From a virus: a stretch of DNA of 30,795 bases. Position numbers and translations under genes: made by a program. Each line of letters starts with the position of its first letter. Within the stretch, counting starts at the first letter, position 1. Shown one piece after another: positions 6,024 to 12,193 of the stretch. Below the pieces are notes generated by a model that saw only the letters and a list, made by a program, of their open reading frames with translations, had not been told where the DNA came from and searched no databases. The stretch is from IMG/VR virus record IMGVR_UViG_3300021180_000041, positions 1 through 30,795 of that record; one strand, given 5' to 3'.

Positions 6024-6680
6024 CAGACCGCCCCGGCTATCTGGGAGTTGACCGCCTGGATAGCTGCCCGCTGGGCCTGGACCAGGGCGGGGGTGCCTAT
6101 CGACTCGGGGCCTTGATACGCCGAGTAGACCGCCCGCTGGAGGGGTCGGGGGACCAAGCGCCAGTGAATCCCGCACATCAGCAGGTGGTCGGGGACCTCG
6201 CGTGGGCATCGCGTGGTGGGGCATAGGTGGGTCATCGGTCCTCCTCCAGGCAACGGCGGCATGACGCTGGCGGCGCTGCTCACAGGCCCAGGTGTGGGCA
6301 GCAGTCCAGTGGAGCCCAGGCCGCCAGGGGCCGAGGCTCCACCCGCCATCGGTCGCGGCGCGGCACACCCAGCAGCACCAGGGCCACCTGGGCTCGCTGG
6401 GCCGTCCGCAGACGCAGCGGGGCACAGGTTGACAACTTGAGACATCGGTGGACACCGGGACCGGCCCAGCCCTCCACACAAGCGACGTGCGCGGCATGGT
6501 CTCAGTCGGCGGGTCCGGGGTGGACCTGGCAGCGTGCCTCAGCCGCCTGGGGTGGCGGTGGAATAGGCGCCATATCTTGATGCGGCGGCGCAGGTCAGCC
6601 AGGGTGCGCTGGGGCTCCACCTGCTCGGCCGCGTCGTGCAGCTCGCGCCTGAGCCTGGCCTCGAACTCGGGATCGTTCAC
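5757..6680 (-). CDS. Long open frame; N-terminal portion (about 6236-6680) likely a real gene, 3' limit unresolved
   Basis: ATG 6680 overlaps the stop of the preceding gene (ATGA). The opening MNDPEFEARLRRELHDAAEQVEP is typical of small actinobacterial helical proteins, and later residues form a Cys/Trp cluster (RCVCGRPSEPRWPWCCWVC, then HTWACEQRRQRH) that looks like a zinc site. No stop occurs before 5757, so the frame runs through the nested 70-aa gene and in phase into the 88-aa zinc protein. Either a frameshift or sequencing error removed a stop near 6240-6280 (the +/-1 frame stops at 6280), or a true 307-aa fusion exists. The former seems likelier. Confidence 0.4.
   Translation of the reverse strand: MNDPEFEARLRRELHDAAEQVEPQRTLADLRRRIKIWRLFHRHPRRLRHAARSTPDPPTETMPRTSLVWRAGPVPVSTDVSSCQPVPRCVCGRPSEPRWPWCCWVCRAATDGGWSLGPWRPGLHWTAAHTWACEQRRQRHAAVAWRRTDDPPMPHHAMPTRGPRPPADVRDSLALGPPTPPAGGLLGVSRPRVDRHPRPGPGPAGSYPGGQLPDSRGGLMPSCTEAGCPRLPAAATACHCHVCHQTFGTLTLFDSHQVWEAGWAALSCRRPLSLGLVLDHNGTWQTPQGLQRRQQDRLRLVARGRHR
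6023..6235 (-). CDS. 70-aa Cys-rich phage protein, nested gene
   Basis: Starts at ATG 6235 with GGAGGAGG four bases upstream. The sequence MTHLCPTTRCPREVPDHLLMC (C5, C10, C21) then HWRLVPRPLQRAVYSAYQG and AQRAAIQAVNSQ fits a well-known actinophage and Streptomyces small protein family, where three cysteines and an HW pair bind metal and a helix follows. It lies in a different frame inside a 307-codon open frame (5757-6680). The strong ribosome site and the family match show that this frame is the coding one here. Confidence 0.75.
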   Translation of the reverse strand: MTHLCPTTRCPREVPDHLLMCGIHWRLVPRPLQRAVYSAYQGPESIGTPALVQAQRAAIQAVNSQIAGAV

Positions 6681-7096
6681 GGCGGGTCCTCCTGGGCCTC
6701 ATCCTGGGCGGCGAGGGCCAGCGTGCCGTCATACTCACCGCCCAGGGCCAGGCTGAGCTGGTCTGGGTCATGCTCCAGGTCCAGGGCTAGCTGGCCGGGG
6801 AGCTGGCCGGGGTCCACGTCCTGCCGGTGGCGGTGCTGGTCTGCCAGGTGGGCCAGGGCCAGGTCCTTGACCCCAGGCAGGGCGATCAGCTCCCGGTAAT
6901 GGCCGTTGACCTCGGTCAGCCGGTCCCTGGCCTGCCTCACCAGGGCCACTAGGCGGACCTGCTGGACCCGCAGCTCTCGGACCTCCCCGAGCAGGACCTC
7001 AGCGTCATCTGGGGTGAACGCTGACGGGTCCTCGTACCTGGCCCACCGCTCCCACTTGTCGCTCAGCTCGTGCAGCTCGTCATCCGTCATCATCAC
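6677..7096 (-). CDS. Hypothetical acidic coiled-coil protein
   Basis: 139 aa. Start is GTG 7096 with AGGAGG nine bases upstream; ATGs at 7093 and 7090 are alternatives. The gene overlaps the end of recT by 17 bases. Residues 30-80 form a long amphipathic helix (DAEVLLGEVRELRVQQVRLVALVRQARDRLTEVNGHYREL), suggesting a dimerising coiled coil. The rest is acidic and Gln/Leu-rich. Position after RecT suggests a recombination accessory role, but there is no motif to support one. Confidence 0.65.
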   Translation of the reverse strand: MMMTDDELHELSDKWERWARYEDPSAFTPDDAEVLLGEVRELRVQQVRLVALVRQARDRLTEVNGHYRELIALPGVKDLALAHLADQHRHRQDVDPGQLPGQLALDLEHDPDQLSLALGGEYDGTLALAAQDEAQEDPP

Positions 7097-8144
7097 GGGC
7101 TGGGTCCTCCTCGGGGCCTGGGTCGGGGTTCTCGTCGTCTGGGGACCTGGCCCCCAGGGTCCGCAGGGCAGCCAGCCGGTCCAGCACGGTGTGGGCCTCC
7201 GCGTCGGTCAGGTCGTTGGTGGACTCCACAGCTCGGCCTATCCAGGCCCCCAGGAGGGCCAGGGCCTCCTCCCGGTTCTCACGGGCACCTATGCCGATGT
7301 CACGCAGCCCCGCATAGAGCCGGTTCCGCTGGGGTTTGCTGATCATCGGCCCCTCAGGCGGGGGCACGTCTGAGGGGGCAGGCGGCGGCGCTGGTGGCTC
7401 GGTGGTGTCCGGTGGAGGAGGGGGGAGGCTGGCAGCAGCAGGGCGGCGGGGACGCCGGGCAGCCGTGCGCTTGGGCTCCTCTGGGGCCTGCTGGCCGGGG
7501 TCCGCCCCGTTGGCGTCGGCCTGGCCGGGGGGCAACGCCAGCAGCTCCCCGCGCTCGGCGTCCTCGACCTCCTCCACGATCATGGGCAGGCCCAGCATGG
7601 CGTCTGAGGCCACCCACCGCGATGCCTCGGCGGTGGCCCTCGCCACCAGCATGGCCTTGGGCTGCTTGCGCCAGTTGCCCTCCTGGTGGCCTGGGTAGAG
7701 CCCTGCCACCTTGGCCCGGTCCAGGTCCCACGTCACCCGCTGCCACTGGTCCGTCCCAGCTCGGCGGGCGTCCACTATGGCGCGGTGGTCGGTGGATTCC
7801 TTGACCACGATGTCGTGCCCGTTGCGCTGGAGGATGGCCCGGCAGGCTACGGCGTACAGCGCCACGGTGCCCTTGATGATGGTGATGGCCCGCAGGCTGG
7901 CCATCGGGCCGAACTCCAGCTCTTGACCGGCCAGCAGCACGGCGGTCACGGTGGCCACCGTGCCCTCCATATCGAGCTGCCGCTTGGCCGGGTCACGCTC
8001 CTGGGGGTTCAGCCACCTGCGGAGGCTGTCTGGGACGAAGGGGGTAGGGGCCAGGGCTCGGGCGATGCCTGCTGCTGCTTCGGCCTCCAGCGCCCATCCA
8101 CGGAGGCTGACGGCGGCGCTGTCTCGCGCCCTCGCGGGGCTCAC
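7080..8144 (-). CDS. recT: RecT-family single-strand annealing protein
   Basis: 354 aa. RecT proteins bind single-stranded DNA and anneal complementary strands for phage recombination. The conserved core runs from about 40 to 200: a helical ELEFGPMASLRAITIIKGTVALYAVACRAIL, a strand-rich DARRAGTDQWQRVTWDLDRA, then GNWRKQPKAMLVARATAEASRWVASDAMLGL, the usual W-x(n)-P-x-x-M-x-x-A-R-A signature. A Pro-rich linker (about 225-285) joins a C-terminal helical domain (ISKPQRNRLYAGLRDIG to TVLDRLAAL). The GTG start overlaps the stop of a 12-codon leader. It is paired with the exonuclease upstream. Confidence 0.85.
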   Translation of the reverse strand: MSPARARDSAAVSLRGWALEAEAAAGIARALAPTPFVPDSLRRWLNPQERDPAKRQLDMEGTVATVTAVLLAGQELEFGPMASLRAITIIKGTVALYAVACRAILQRNGHDIVVKESTDHRAIVDARRAGTDQWQRVTWDLDRAKVAGLYPGHQEGNWRKQPKAMLVARATAEASRWVASDAMLGLPMIVEEVEDAERGELLALPPGQADANGADPGQQAPEEPKRTAARRPRRPAAASLPPPPPDTTEPPAPPPAPSDVPPPEGPMISKPQRNRLYAGLRDIGIGARENREEALALLGAWIGRAVESTNDLTDAEAHTVLDRLAALRTLGARSPDDENPDPGPEEDPARDDDG

Positions 8145-8179
8145 CTGGCTGGGCTCAGGTCGGCTACCATCGGATACAC
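8141..8179 (-). CDS. 12-codon leader peptide coupled to recT
   Basis: GTG 8179 is preceded six bases away by AGGAGG (8186-8191), the only strong ribosome site in the recT leader. The frame reads V-Y-P-M-V-A-D-L-S-P-A-R and stops at TGA 8141-8143, which overlaps the recT GTG start (GTGA). recT has no ribosome site of its own. Inference: recT is translated by coupling to this leader. Start and stop geometry is clear; translation is unproven. Confidence 0.5.
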   Translation of the reverse strand: MYPMVADLSPAR

Positions 8180-8280
8180 AGCGGTCCTCCTCTGGGGGAC
8201 TGGCCGGGGGCTGGTGTCGCAGCCCCGAGCTGGCGGCGGGTTGTGGTGGTCGGCGGCGGGCTGGCTGGGCGGCTGGCCCG

Positions 8281-8300
8281 CCGCCTAACTAGTTAGGCGG
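8281..8300. other. 20-bp perfect palindrome at exonuclease stop
   Basis: CCGCCTAACTAGTTAGGCGG is a perfect palindrome whose right half includes the TAA stop of the exonuclease gene (8293-8295). With no loop it is a poor hairpin and a better dimeric-protein site. It lies about 100 bp upstream of the recT leader, in the one notable gap of the early operon (8192-8292), where no other clear signal was seen. Operator or internal regulatory site by inference. Confidence 0.5.
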
Positions 8301-9075
8301 GGATGGGCACGGCCACGGCAGGGCCGACAGTGGCCCTCATCTCGGGCAGACGGTCATAGATCCAGCGCAGGTGCCGGAAGTGCTCCCAGGTGGCCTCCCC
8401 CGTGTCCAGGGGGTGCAACTCCCACCCGTCAGCGGTGATATGGACCGCCCCGCAGTGCTCGATCTTGAGGTCGGCCATATCGCGCTCCTCCCCGGTCTCG
8501 GGGTCCAGGTACGCCTCAGCACGGGCGTAGCCGCAGACCTGGAGGGCTGTCTCCCCGAAGATGCCCGAGCGGGCTGTCTTGAGGTCCAGCAGCCACCGGC
8601 CTGGGGGGATGACCTCCTCAGCCATGACCTCCCCCAGGTCGCACACCAGGTCAGCCGTCCCGCAGTAGCGCAGGGTCCGGTTGACCACCACCAGCTCCAC
8701 AGCCACGGGCTCCGGGTTCATCGCGTCGAGGAACGCGACGTAGCTGTCGATGTGGCCTGCCAGCTCCTCGGGCTTGGCGACCTCCTCGAACGCCACCAGG
8801 TGCTCAGCTATCCGGTGGACCTCGGTCCCGCGCCGACCGGCCTTATCACGGTCCTGGCGGTATGCGAAGTGGAGGGCCTTATGGCGCTCGGACGGGCGCA
8901 TGGCCAGCAGCTCGTCCCAGTTGTCGATGCAGTAGTCCGCGGCGGACCTGGCCGCCCAGTCGGTCAGCCCGTCCTTGGGCGTGGTGTCCCCGATGATGGT
9001 GGTGACACCAGGGACCTTGACCTCATCGACGTAATAAGCGTGTCCGGTGCCGTACTTGCGGCGTTTGACGGTCAT
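8293..9075 (-). CDS. Cas4/RecB-like PD-(D/E)XK exonuclease
   Basis: 260 aa. A DNA exonuclease that makes single strands for RecT. Motifs in order: GTEVH (83-87) with the family histidine, GTADLVCD with D142, LLDLKT with D164 and K166, and Q179-x3-Y183 (ALQVCGYA). The arrangement H...D...DxK...QxxxY is the diagnostic order of Cas4/RecB-type nucleases. The four cysteines of Cas4 iron-sulphur clusters are not evident. It is near the usual length for phage forms and overlaps the gene upstream by four bases. Its neighbour recT makes an exonuclease-annealase pair. Confidence 0.85.
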   Translation of the reverse strand: MTVKRRKYGTGHAYYVDEVKVPGVTTIIGDTTPKDGLTDWAARSAADYCIDNWDELLAMRPSERHKALHFAYRQDRDKAGRRGTEVHRIAEHLVAFEEVAKPEELAGHIDSYVAFLDAMNPEPVAVELVVVNRTLRYCGTADLVCDLGEVMAEEVIPPGRWLLDLKTARSGIFGETALQVCGYARAEAYLDPETGEERDMADLKIEHCGAVHITADGWELHPLDTGEATWEHFRHLRWIYDRLPEMRATVGPAVAVPIPA

Positions 9076-9362
9076 ACCCCGTCGCCTCGCACTGTGCCGC
9101 TCCCAGGCCAGCCACCAGGCACTATGCGGCCCACCTTAACCCCGCGATGATCATTCCGTGAACCCCCGGTGTCTGAATTGTCAACAGACCGTGGCGGGCG
9201 GTGGCCCTGGTCACCGAATGGGGCCAGGAGGGCAGCGAGCTTACGGCGGGTCTCGGGAGACATGGGGCGTCGGGAGCGCTCCAGGGTGCGCCTGAGCCAG
9301 TCAGCCCTGGCCTGCTCCTGCCGCTGCCTGGACGTTTGTGTCCGGTCCTCTGGGCTGGTCAT
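9072..9362 (-). CDS. Small hypothetical protein between repressor and exonuclease
   Basis: 96 aa with ATG overlapping the repressor stop (ATGA). The N-terminal half is charged and helical (SRQRQEQARADWLRRTLERSRR), followed by MSPETRRKLAALLAPFG, which is a common actinobacterial small-protein pattern. The C-terminal 40 residues are low-complexity and may be marginal. No function recognised. Confidence 0.55.
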   Translation of the reverse strand: MTSPEDRTQTSRQRQEQARADWLRRTLERSRRPMSPETRRKLAALLAPFGDQGHRPPRSVDNSDTGGSRNDHRGVKVGRIVPGGWPGSGTVRGDGV

Positions 9363-9604
9363 TGCTGAGGCACCCCAGCCAGCAGCTCGCCCGGCTCGTG
9401 GCCGTACAACTGGGCCAGGCGGGTCAGGACTGCCAGGCTCGGGGCGCGGCCCTCGCCGCGCTCCAGGGCAGACAGCCAGGGAAACGAGATGCCGACTGCC
9501 ACGCAGACCTGCTCACGGGTGAGGTCAGCCTCCACCCGCCAGGCCAGCAGCTTGGCGTGGTCGTACAAGCGCCCGGATGGCTGGGGCGCGGTGGTCGCGG
9601 TCAA
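9359..9604 (-). CDS. XRE-family helix-turn-helix regulator
   Basis: 81 aa from TTG 9604, chosen because GGAGG (9611-9615) lies six bases upstream. An upstream start would extend into a region with paired operators and low-complexity sequence. The helix-turn-helix spans about 28-50: LTREQVCVAVGISFPWLSALERG, followed by PSLAVLTRLAQLYG. It is the first gene of the early operon. Two dyad sites overlap its ribosome site, suggesting autorepression. A role as repressor or early activator is inference; it is small for a main phage repressor. Confidence 0.75.
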   Translation of the reverse strand: MTATTAPQPSGRLYDHAKLLAWRVEADLTREQVCVAVGISFPWLSALERGEGRAPSLAVLTRLAQLYGHEPGELLAGVPQQ

Positions 9605-9611
9605 GGGGGGC

Positions 9612-9663
9612 CTCCAGTTGGCACGGGCCGGTGGGGGGGTGACCAGCACCGCGCCAACTGGAG
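9612..9663. promoter_or_regulatory. Paired inverted operators at the XRE gene
   Basis: CTCCAGTTGGC (9612-9622) and GCCAACTGGAG (9653-9663) form a perfect 11-bp inverted repeat separated by 30 bp, almost three helical turns. Each half contains CCAxxTGG, itself a small dyad. The left copy overlaps the ribosome site of the XRE gene. This fits two operators on the same DNA face bound by the adjacent regulator, possibly with looping. A long-loop hairpin is the alternative reading. Confidence 0.55.
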
Positions 9664-9823
9664 ACGAACAGGCAGCACAGCCAGCGCGGCTCCCCGGCAA
9701 TAATCGCTGCGCTACCGGGCGCGCTCCTGTGCATCAGGCCACTTATGTCATCGCGCCGCCAGCAGGGCGCTCCTCCGCCGTCAGGCTGTTTTTATCGTCA
9801 CGCCGCCTGTGCGCTCCTGTGCC

Positions 9824-9863
9824 TGTGGAGATTGTGTGGAGTCCGTGTGGAGACTCTGTGGAC
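9824..9863 (+). repeat. Four-copy 11-bp TGTGGA array
   Basis: TGTGGAG begins at 9824, 9835 and 9846, and TGTGGAC at 9857: exact 11-bp steps. TGTGGA is the core half of a DnaA box (TGTGGATAA / TGTGGACAA), so these could be weak phased DnaA sites or binding sites for another protein. The rest of the 9605-9975 gap also has a 12-mer repeat GCGCTCCTGTGC at 9721 and 9811, and a dyad GACAC-CTA-GTGTC at 9878-9890. No gene is supported in the gap. Confidence 0.6.
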
Positions 9864-9919
9864 TTCTCGGCCCATTCGACACCTAGTGTCTGGTTCTGTC
9901 AAGGCCCCCCCTGAACGCA

Positions 9920-9962
9920 CACCAGGCCACAGGCCCCCGTGGGGGTTGCCTGTGGCCTGGTG
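9920..9962 (-). terminator. Integrase terminator hairpin
   Basis: CACCAGGCCACAGGC (9920-9934) pairs perfectly with GCCTGTGGCCTGGTG (9948-9962), with additional CCCC/GGGG pairing inside the loop. It starts 13 bases after the integrase stop on the minus strand. No uridine tract follows, which is common in very GC-rich actinobacterial terminators. It would also block reading into the early operon. Confidence 0.75.
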
Positions 9963-9975
9963 CCAGCTCAGGAGC

Positions 9976-11478
9976 CTACGCGGCCAGGGCCTCCTCGACC
10001 CAGCGAACCCGGATGGTCTCAGGGTCAAATGCTGAGCCCTTCCGCTCAGCCCTGAGGATGACCACCTGAGCCAGGAGGAGCTGGACCACAGCCCGCCGCC
10101 TGGCCATGCTCAGGCCCTCCCAGACAGTCCTGGCAGGCTGGCCCCTGAACTCCTCCAGGGGGTCAGGCTGGCTGCTGGTGGTGAGCTGGGTCTCGATCTG
10201 AGACAGCCTGGCAGCCTTGCGGTCAATCTCAGCCTGGGCCTGGCTGTCGCCCTCGAACACAGCCAGGAGGGCCTGGCGCTGGCGGCGCAGGGTGGCCCGC
10301 TCAGCCCTCAGGGCCTCACCATCGACCAGGAGGGCAGGGGGCGGCTTGAGGAGGTCGGCCGCGTCGGGCTCCTCCAGCCTGGCGATGATCAGGTCACTGA
10401 TCAGGTCGTCCACAGCCTTGGCCTGGCGGCGGACATGCCCACAGGTGGAGCCCACATAGGCAGGAGACCGGCCCTTGCCAGCCCCTCCCACCTTGAGCTG
10501 GCCCTGGCAGATTCCGCACTGGGCGAAGCAGGACACCAGCCACCTGGGCTCATTCCCGCCGTTGTGAGTCCTCCTGCTGGGGTCAGTCAGCAGGTCCCTG
10601 AGCCGGTCCTGGTCAGGCTGGCTGATGATGGCCTCCCAGGGGGCGTCCACCCGCTCCCCAGCCCTGACCTGCTGGCCCACCACAGCAGCCGTGAGGAGCA
10701 TGTCCCTGATGGTCCTGGTGGACCAGGGGCCACCTGTCACGGTGGCAACGCCGCGGGCGATGAGGCCCCGCTCCACAGCAGCCAGGCTGACCCCGTGGAG
10801 GAGGTCAAATGCTGCCTGCCTCAGCTCCAGGGCCTCATCCTCATCAATGACCAGGTTCCGCTGGTGCTGGGCTGTGTGCTCCTGAACCTGGTAGCCGAAC
10901 GGGCGGCGGCCCCCCTGGTAGGACCTGCCAGCCCAGCGGCGGCGGCCCATCTTGACCTTGGCCGCGATGCTGGCACTGTAGCGGCGGGCATCGGCTATCC
11001 GGTCCCTCAGGGCCTCCTGCTCAGCATCACTGCCGCCGTCGCGGAGTATCCACCTGGCTGCCCAGTTCTCATCTGGGGCCACCACGGAGGCCCCGGCCAC
11101 CCTCACGTTGTCGATCAGGTCCAGGCCGTCCCGCTCGTTCCTGGCCAGCCTGGAGTCATCACTGACCACCAGGACCTTGGCCCTGCCGGTGAGGAGGTAG
11201 TCCCTGATGACCTGCTGCCACACGGGCCGGTTGGTCCTGAACTCCACCAGCCCGTTGGGGGTGGTGACCCTGAGTGGGGTCTTATAGGCACTGGCCCCCT
11301 TGGGCTTGCCGTCCCCGTTCAGGTCGTTCTCGATGGCGACCCAGACCACCCGCAGGCCCAGGCTGGCGGCGAACTCCACCAGCTCAGCCTTGCGGGCCTC
11401 GAAGGTCTCATCGTCCTGGTCTCGGAAGTCTGACAGCCGCAGGTAGATCACTGCTGGGGTCAGGGTGCTGCTAGTCAT
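9976..11478 (-). CDS. int: Large serine integrase (site-specific recombinase)
   Basis: 500 aa. Joins attP to attB through a serine-DNA intermediate. The resolvase domain opens with AVIYLRLSDFRD, with catalytic S16, and contains SRLARN (109-114) with catalytic arginine. A recombinase domain follows at about 180-300 (RRPFGYQV, then the GPWSTRTIRDML linker helix). The zinc ribbon is at about 317-348 (C317, C321, C324, C346), and a long coiled coil runs about 380-450 (ALRAERATLRRQRQALLAVF). Length is normal for the class. It is divergent from the plus-strand operon, with an attP-like dyad about 75 bp upstream of its start. Confidence 0.93.
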   Translation of the reverse strand: MTSSTLTPAVIYLRLSDFRDQDDETFEARKAELVEFAASLGLRVVWVAIENDLNGDGKPKGASAYKTPLRVTTPNGLVEFRTNRPVWQQVIRDYLLTGRAKVLVVSDDSRLARNERDGLDLIDNVRVAGASVVAPDENWAARWILRDGGSDAEQEALRDRIADARRYSASIAAKVKMGRRRWAGRSYQGGRRPFGYQVQEHTAQHQRNLVIDEDEALELRQAAFDLLHGVSLAAVERGLIARGVATVTGGPWSTRTIRDMLLTAAVVGQQVRAGERVDAPWEAIISQPDQDRLRDLLTDPSRRTHNGGNEPRWLVSCFAQCGICQGQLKVGGAGKGRSPAYVGSTCGHVRRQAKAVDDLISDLIIARLEEPDAADLLKPPPALLVDGEALRAERATLRRQRQALLAVFEGDSQAQAEIDRKAARLSQIETQLTTSSQPDPLEEFRGQPARTVWEGLSMARRRAVVQLLLAQVVILRAERKGSAFDPETIRVRWVEEALAA

Positions 11479-11511
11479 GGGGGGTGGTTCCTTCCCTGGT
11501 CACTGGGCCTG

Positions 11512-11537
11512 TGTTAGCCCAGCTAGCTGGGCTAACA
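11512..11537. promoter_or_regulatory. 26-bp perfect palindrome upstream of the integrase
   Basis: Thirteen bases TGTTAGCCCAGCT (11512-11524) are followed immediately by their exact complement to 11537. The centre is CTAG with no loop, so a protein-binding dyad is likelier than a hairpin. It lies 34 bp upstream of the integrase start on the minus strand, where a repressor would block the integrase promoter. The partner protein is unknown; candidates are encoded at 9359 or 11966. Confidence 0.65.
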
Positions 11538-11551
11538 ACGCTCAGGGCTCA

Positions 11552-11603
11552 GTGTATTCCAACGCCCCGTATGGTCTTGACCACACGGGGTGCTGGGGTA
11601 CAC
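11552..11603. other. attP: Candidate attP of the serine integrase
   Basis: A 52-bp imperfect dyad centred on TT at 11577-11578. The inner arms are CCCCGT-A-TGGTC (11565-11576) and GACCA-C-ACGGGG (11579-11590), and outer arms GTGTA (11552-11556) and TACAC (11599-11603) mirror exactly. Twenty of 26 base pairs match. Large serine integrases use attP sites of about 50 bp with imperfect arms and a central dinucleotide, TT in phiC31, next to int. Location, size, symmetry and centre all fit. Function is inference. Confidence 0.65.
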
Positions 11604-11608
11604 AGACG

Positions 11609-11649
11609 TTGTGCTGTGCATTGCACAGGTTATAGGGTGTGCATTGCAC
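11609..11649 (+). promoter_or_regulatory. Promoter with twin operators for the plus-strand operon
   Basis: TTGTGC (11609-11614) and TATAGG (11631-11636), 16 bp apart, make a plausible sigma-70 promoter. Two dyads flank the -10: TGTGCA-T-TGCACA at 11615-11627, in the spacer, and TGTGCATTGCAC at 11638-11649, around the transcript start. Their starts are 23 bp apart, about two helical turns. A bound protein would block transcription. AGGAGGT (11668-11674) and the first ATG (11683) follow. Confidence 0.65.
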
Positions 11650-11682
11650 CACATCGTCCCAGCTCACAGGAGGTCCAACCGC

Positions 11683-11973
11683 ATGACTCAGCTAGTACCG
11701 AATCGGACTGAGGTCCACCACGAACCCCTCCAGCCTCGGGAAGTGATCCGCTACTCAGTGATGGCGGACGGCGACCCCCACCCGGTAGAGACCTGGCCCA
11801 GGGACCAGGGGGGCCTGGGGGCCATCAATGCCACCACCCGCGCCTGTAACCTGTCGCTGCTCGGAGGCCCGCATGAGGTCTGGGTGGGGGACCGCCTCCT
11901 GGCCAGGTTCGTGAACGGTGCCCGCGAGGGCCGCACCAGGCCCCTCCGGGCACCAGTGACCGCCCATGACTAG
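11683..11973 (+). CDS. First gene of the plus-strand operon, unknown
   Basis: 96 aa from ATG 11683, eight bases after AGGAGGT; a further upstream GTG in this frame lies across the operators and is rejected. The protein is hydrophilic, with VIRYSVMADGDPHPVETWPRDQGGLGAINATTRACNLSLLGGPHEVWVGDRLLARFVNG. The C-terminal half looks like a small beta fold. No family is recognised. It overlaps the next gene by eight bases. Its control by the twin operators suggests a lysogeny or switch function, which is inference. Confidence 0.7.
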   Translation: MTQLVPNRTEVHHEPLQPREVIRYSVMADGDPHPVETWPRDQGGLGAINATTRACNLSLLGGPHEVWVGDRLLARFVNGAREGRTRPLRAPVTAHD

Positions 11974-12193
11974 TGCCACCACCACCACCCAGCCCCAGCG
12001 CGGCGGGCCTCAGCTCACCCTGCGGTTCCGTAAGGGCACAGACCTGCTGGCCTGGTATCAGCAGCTAGCCGACGACAACGGGGTCAGCCTGACTGCTGCC
12101 CTGCTGGTCGGGCTCGATTTCTACCGCGCCGCCCACGACAACGGCGGCCTCACCCTCAACACCGCCCATGATGGAAGGAACCATCTCGCATGA
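11966..12193 (+). CDS. Small ribbon-helix-helix-like protein
   Basis: 75 aa. After a Thr/Gln-rich N-terminus comes a strand LTLRFRKG and two helices, TDLLAWYQQLADDNG and SLTAALLVGLDFYRAAHDNGG, the order of a ribbon-helix-helix DNA-binding protein (Arc/MetJ/CopG). Arg residues in the strand would contact DNA. Such dimers bind short dyads, so it is a natural candidate to bind the twin operators upstream of its own operon. The family call is by pattern only. It overlaps both neighbours (8 and 4 bases). Confidence 0.55.
   Translation: MTSATTTTQPQRGGPQLTLRFRKGTDLLAWYQQLADDNGVSLTAALLVGLDFYRAAHDNGGLTLNTAHDGRNHLA

Noticed and set aside
9878-9890. GACAC-CTA-GTGTC dyad as attP
   Set aside because: Arms are only five bases and the dyad does not extend; the 52-bp dyad upstream of the integrase is far better.
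9745-10035. 96-codon plus-strand open frame across the TGTGGA array
   Set aside because: It runs through the terminator hairpin into the integrase antisense strand; no coding signature.
11590-11682. Longer version of the first plus-strand gene from GTG 11590
   Set aside because: It would cross the -10 and both operators and has no ribosome site; ATG 11683 has AGGAGGT eight bases away.
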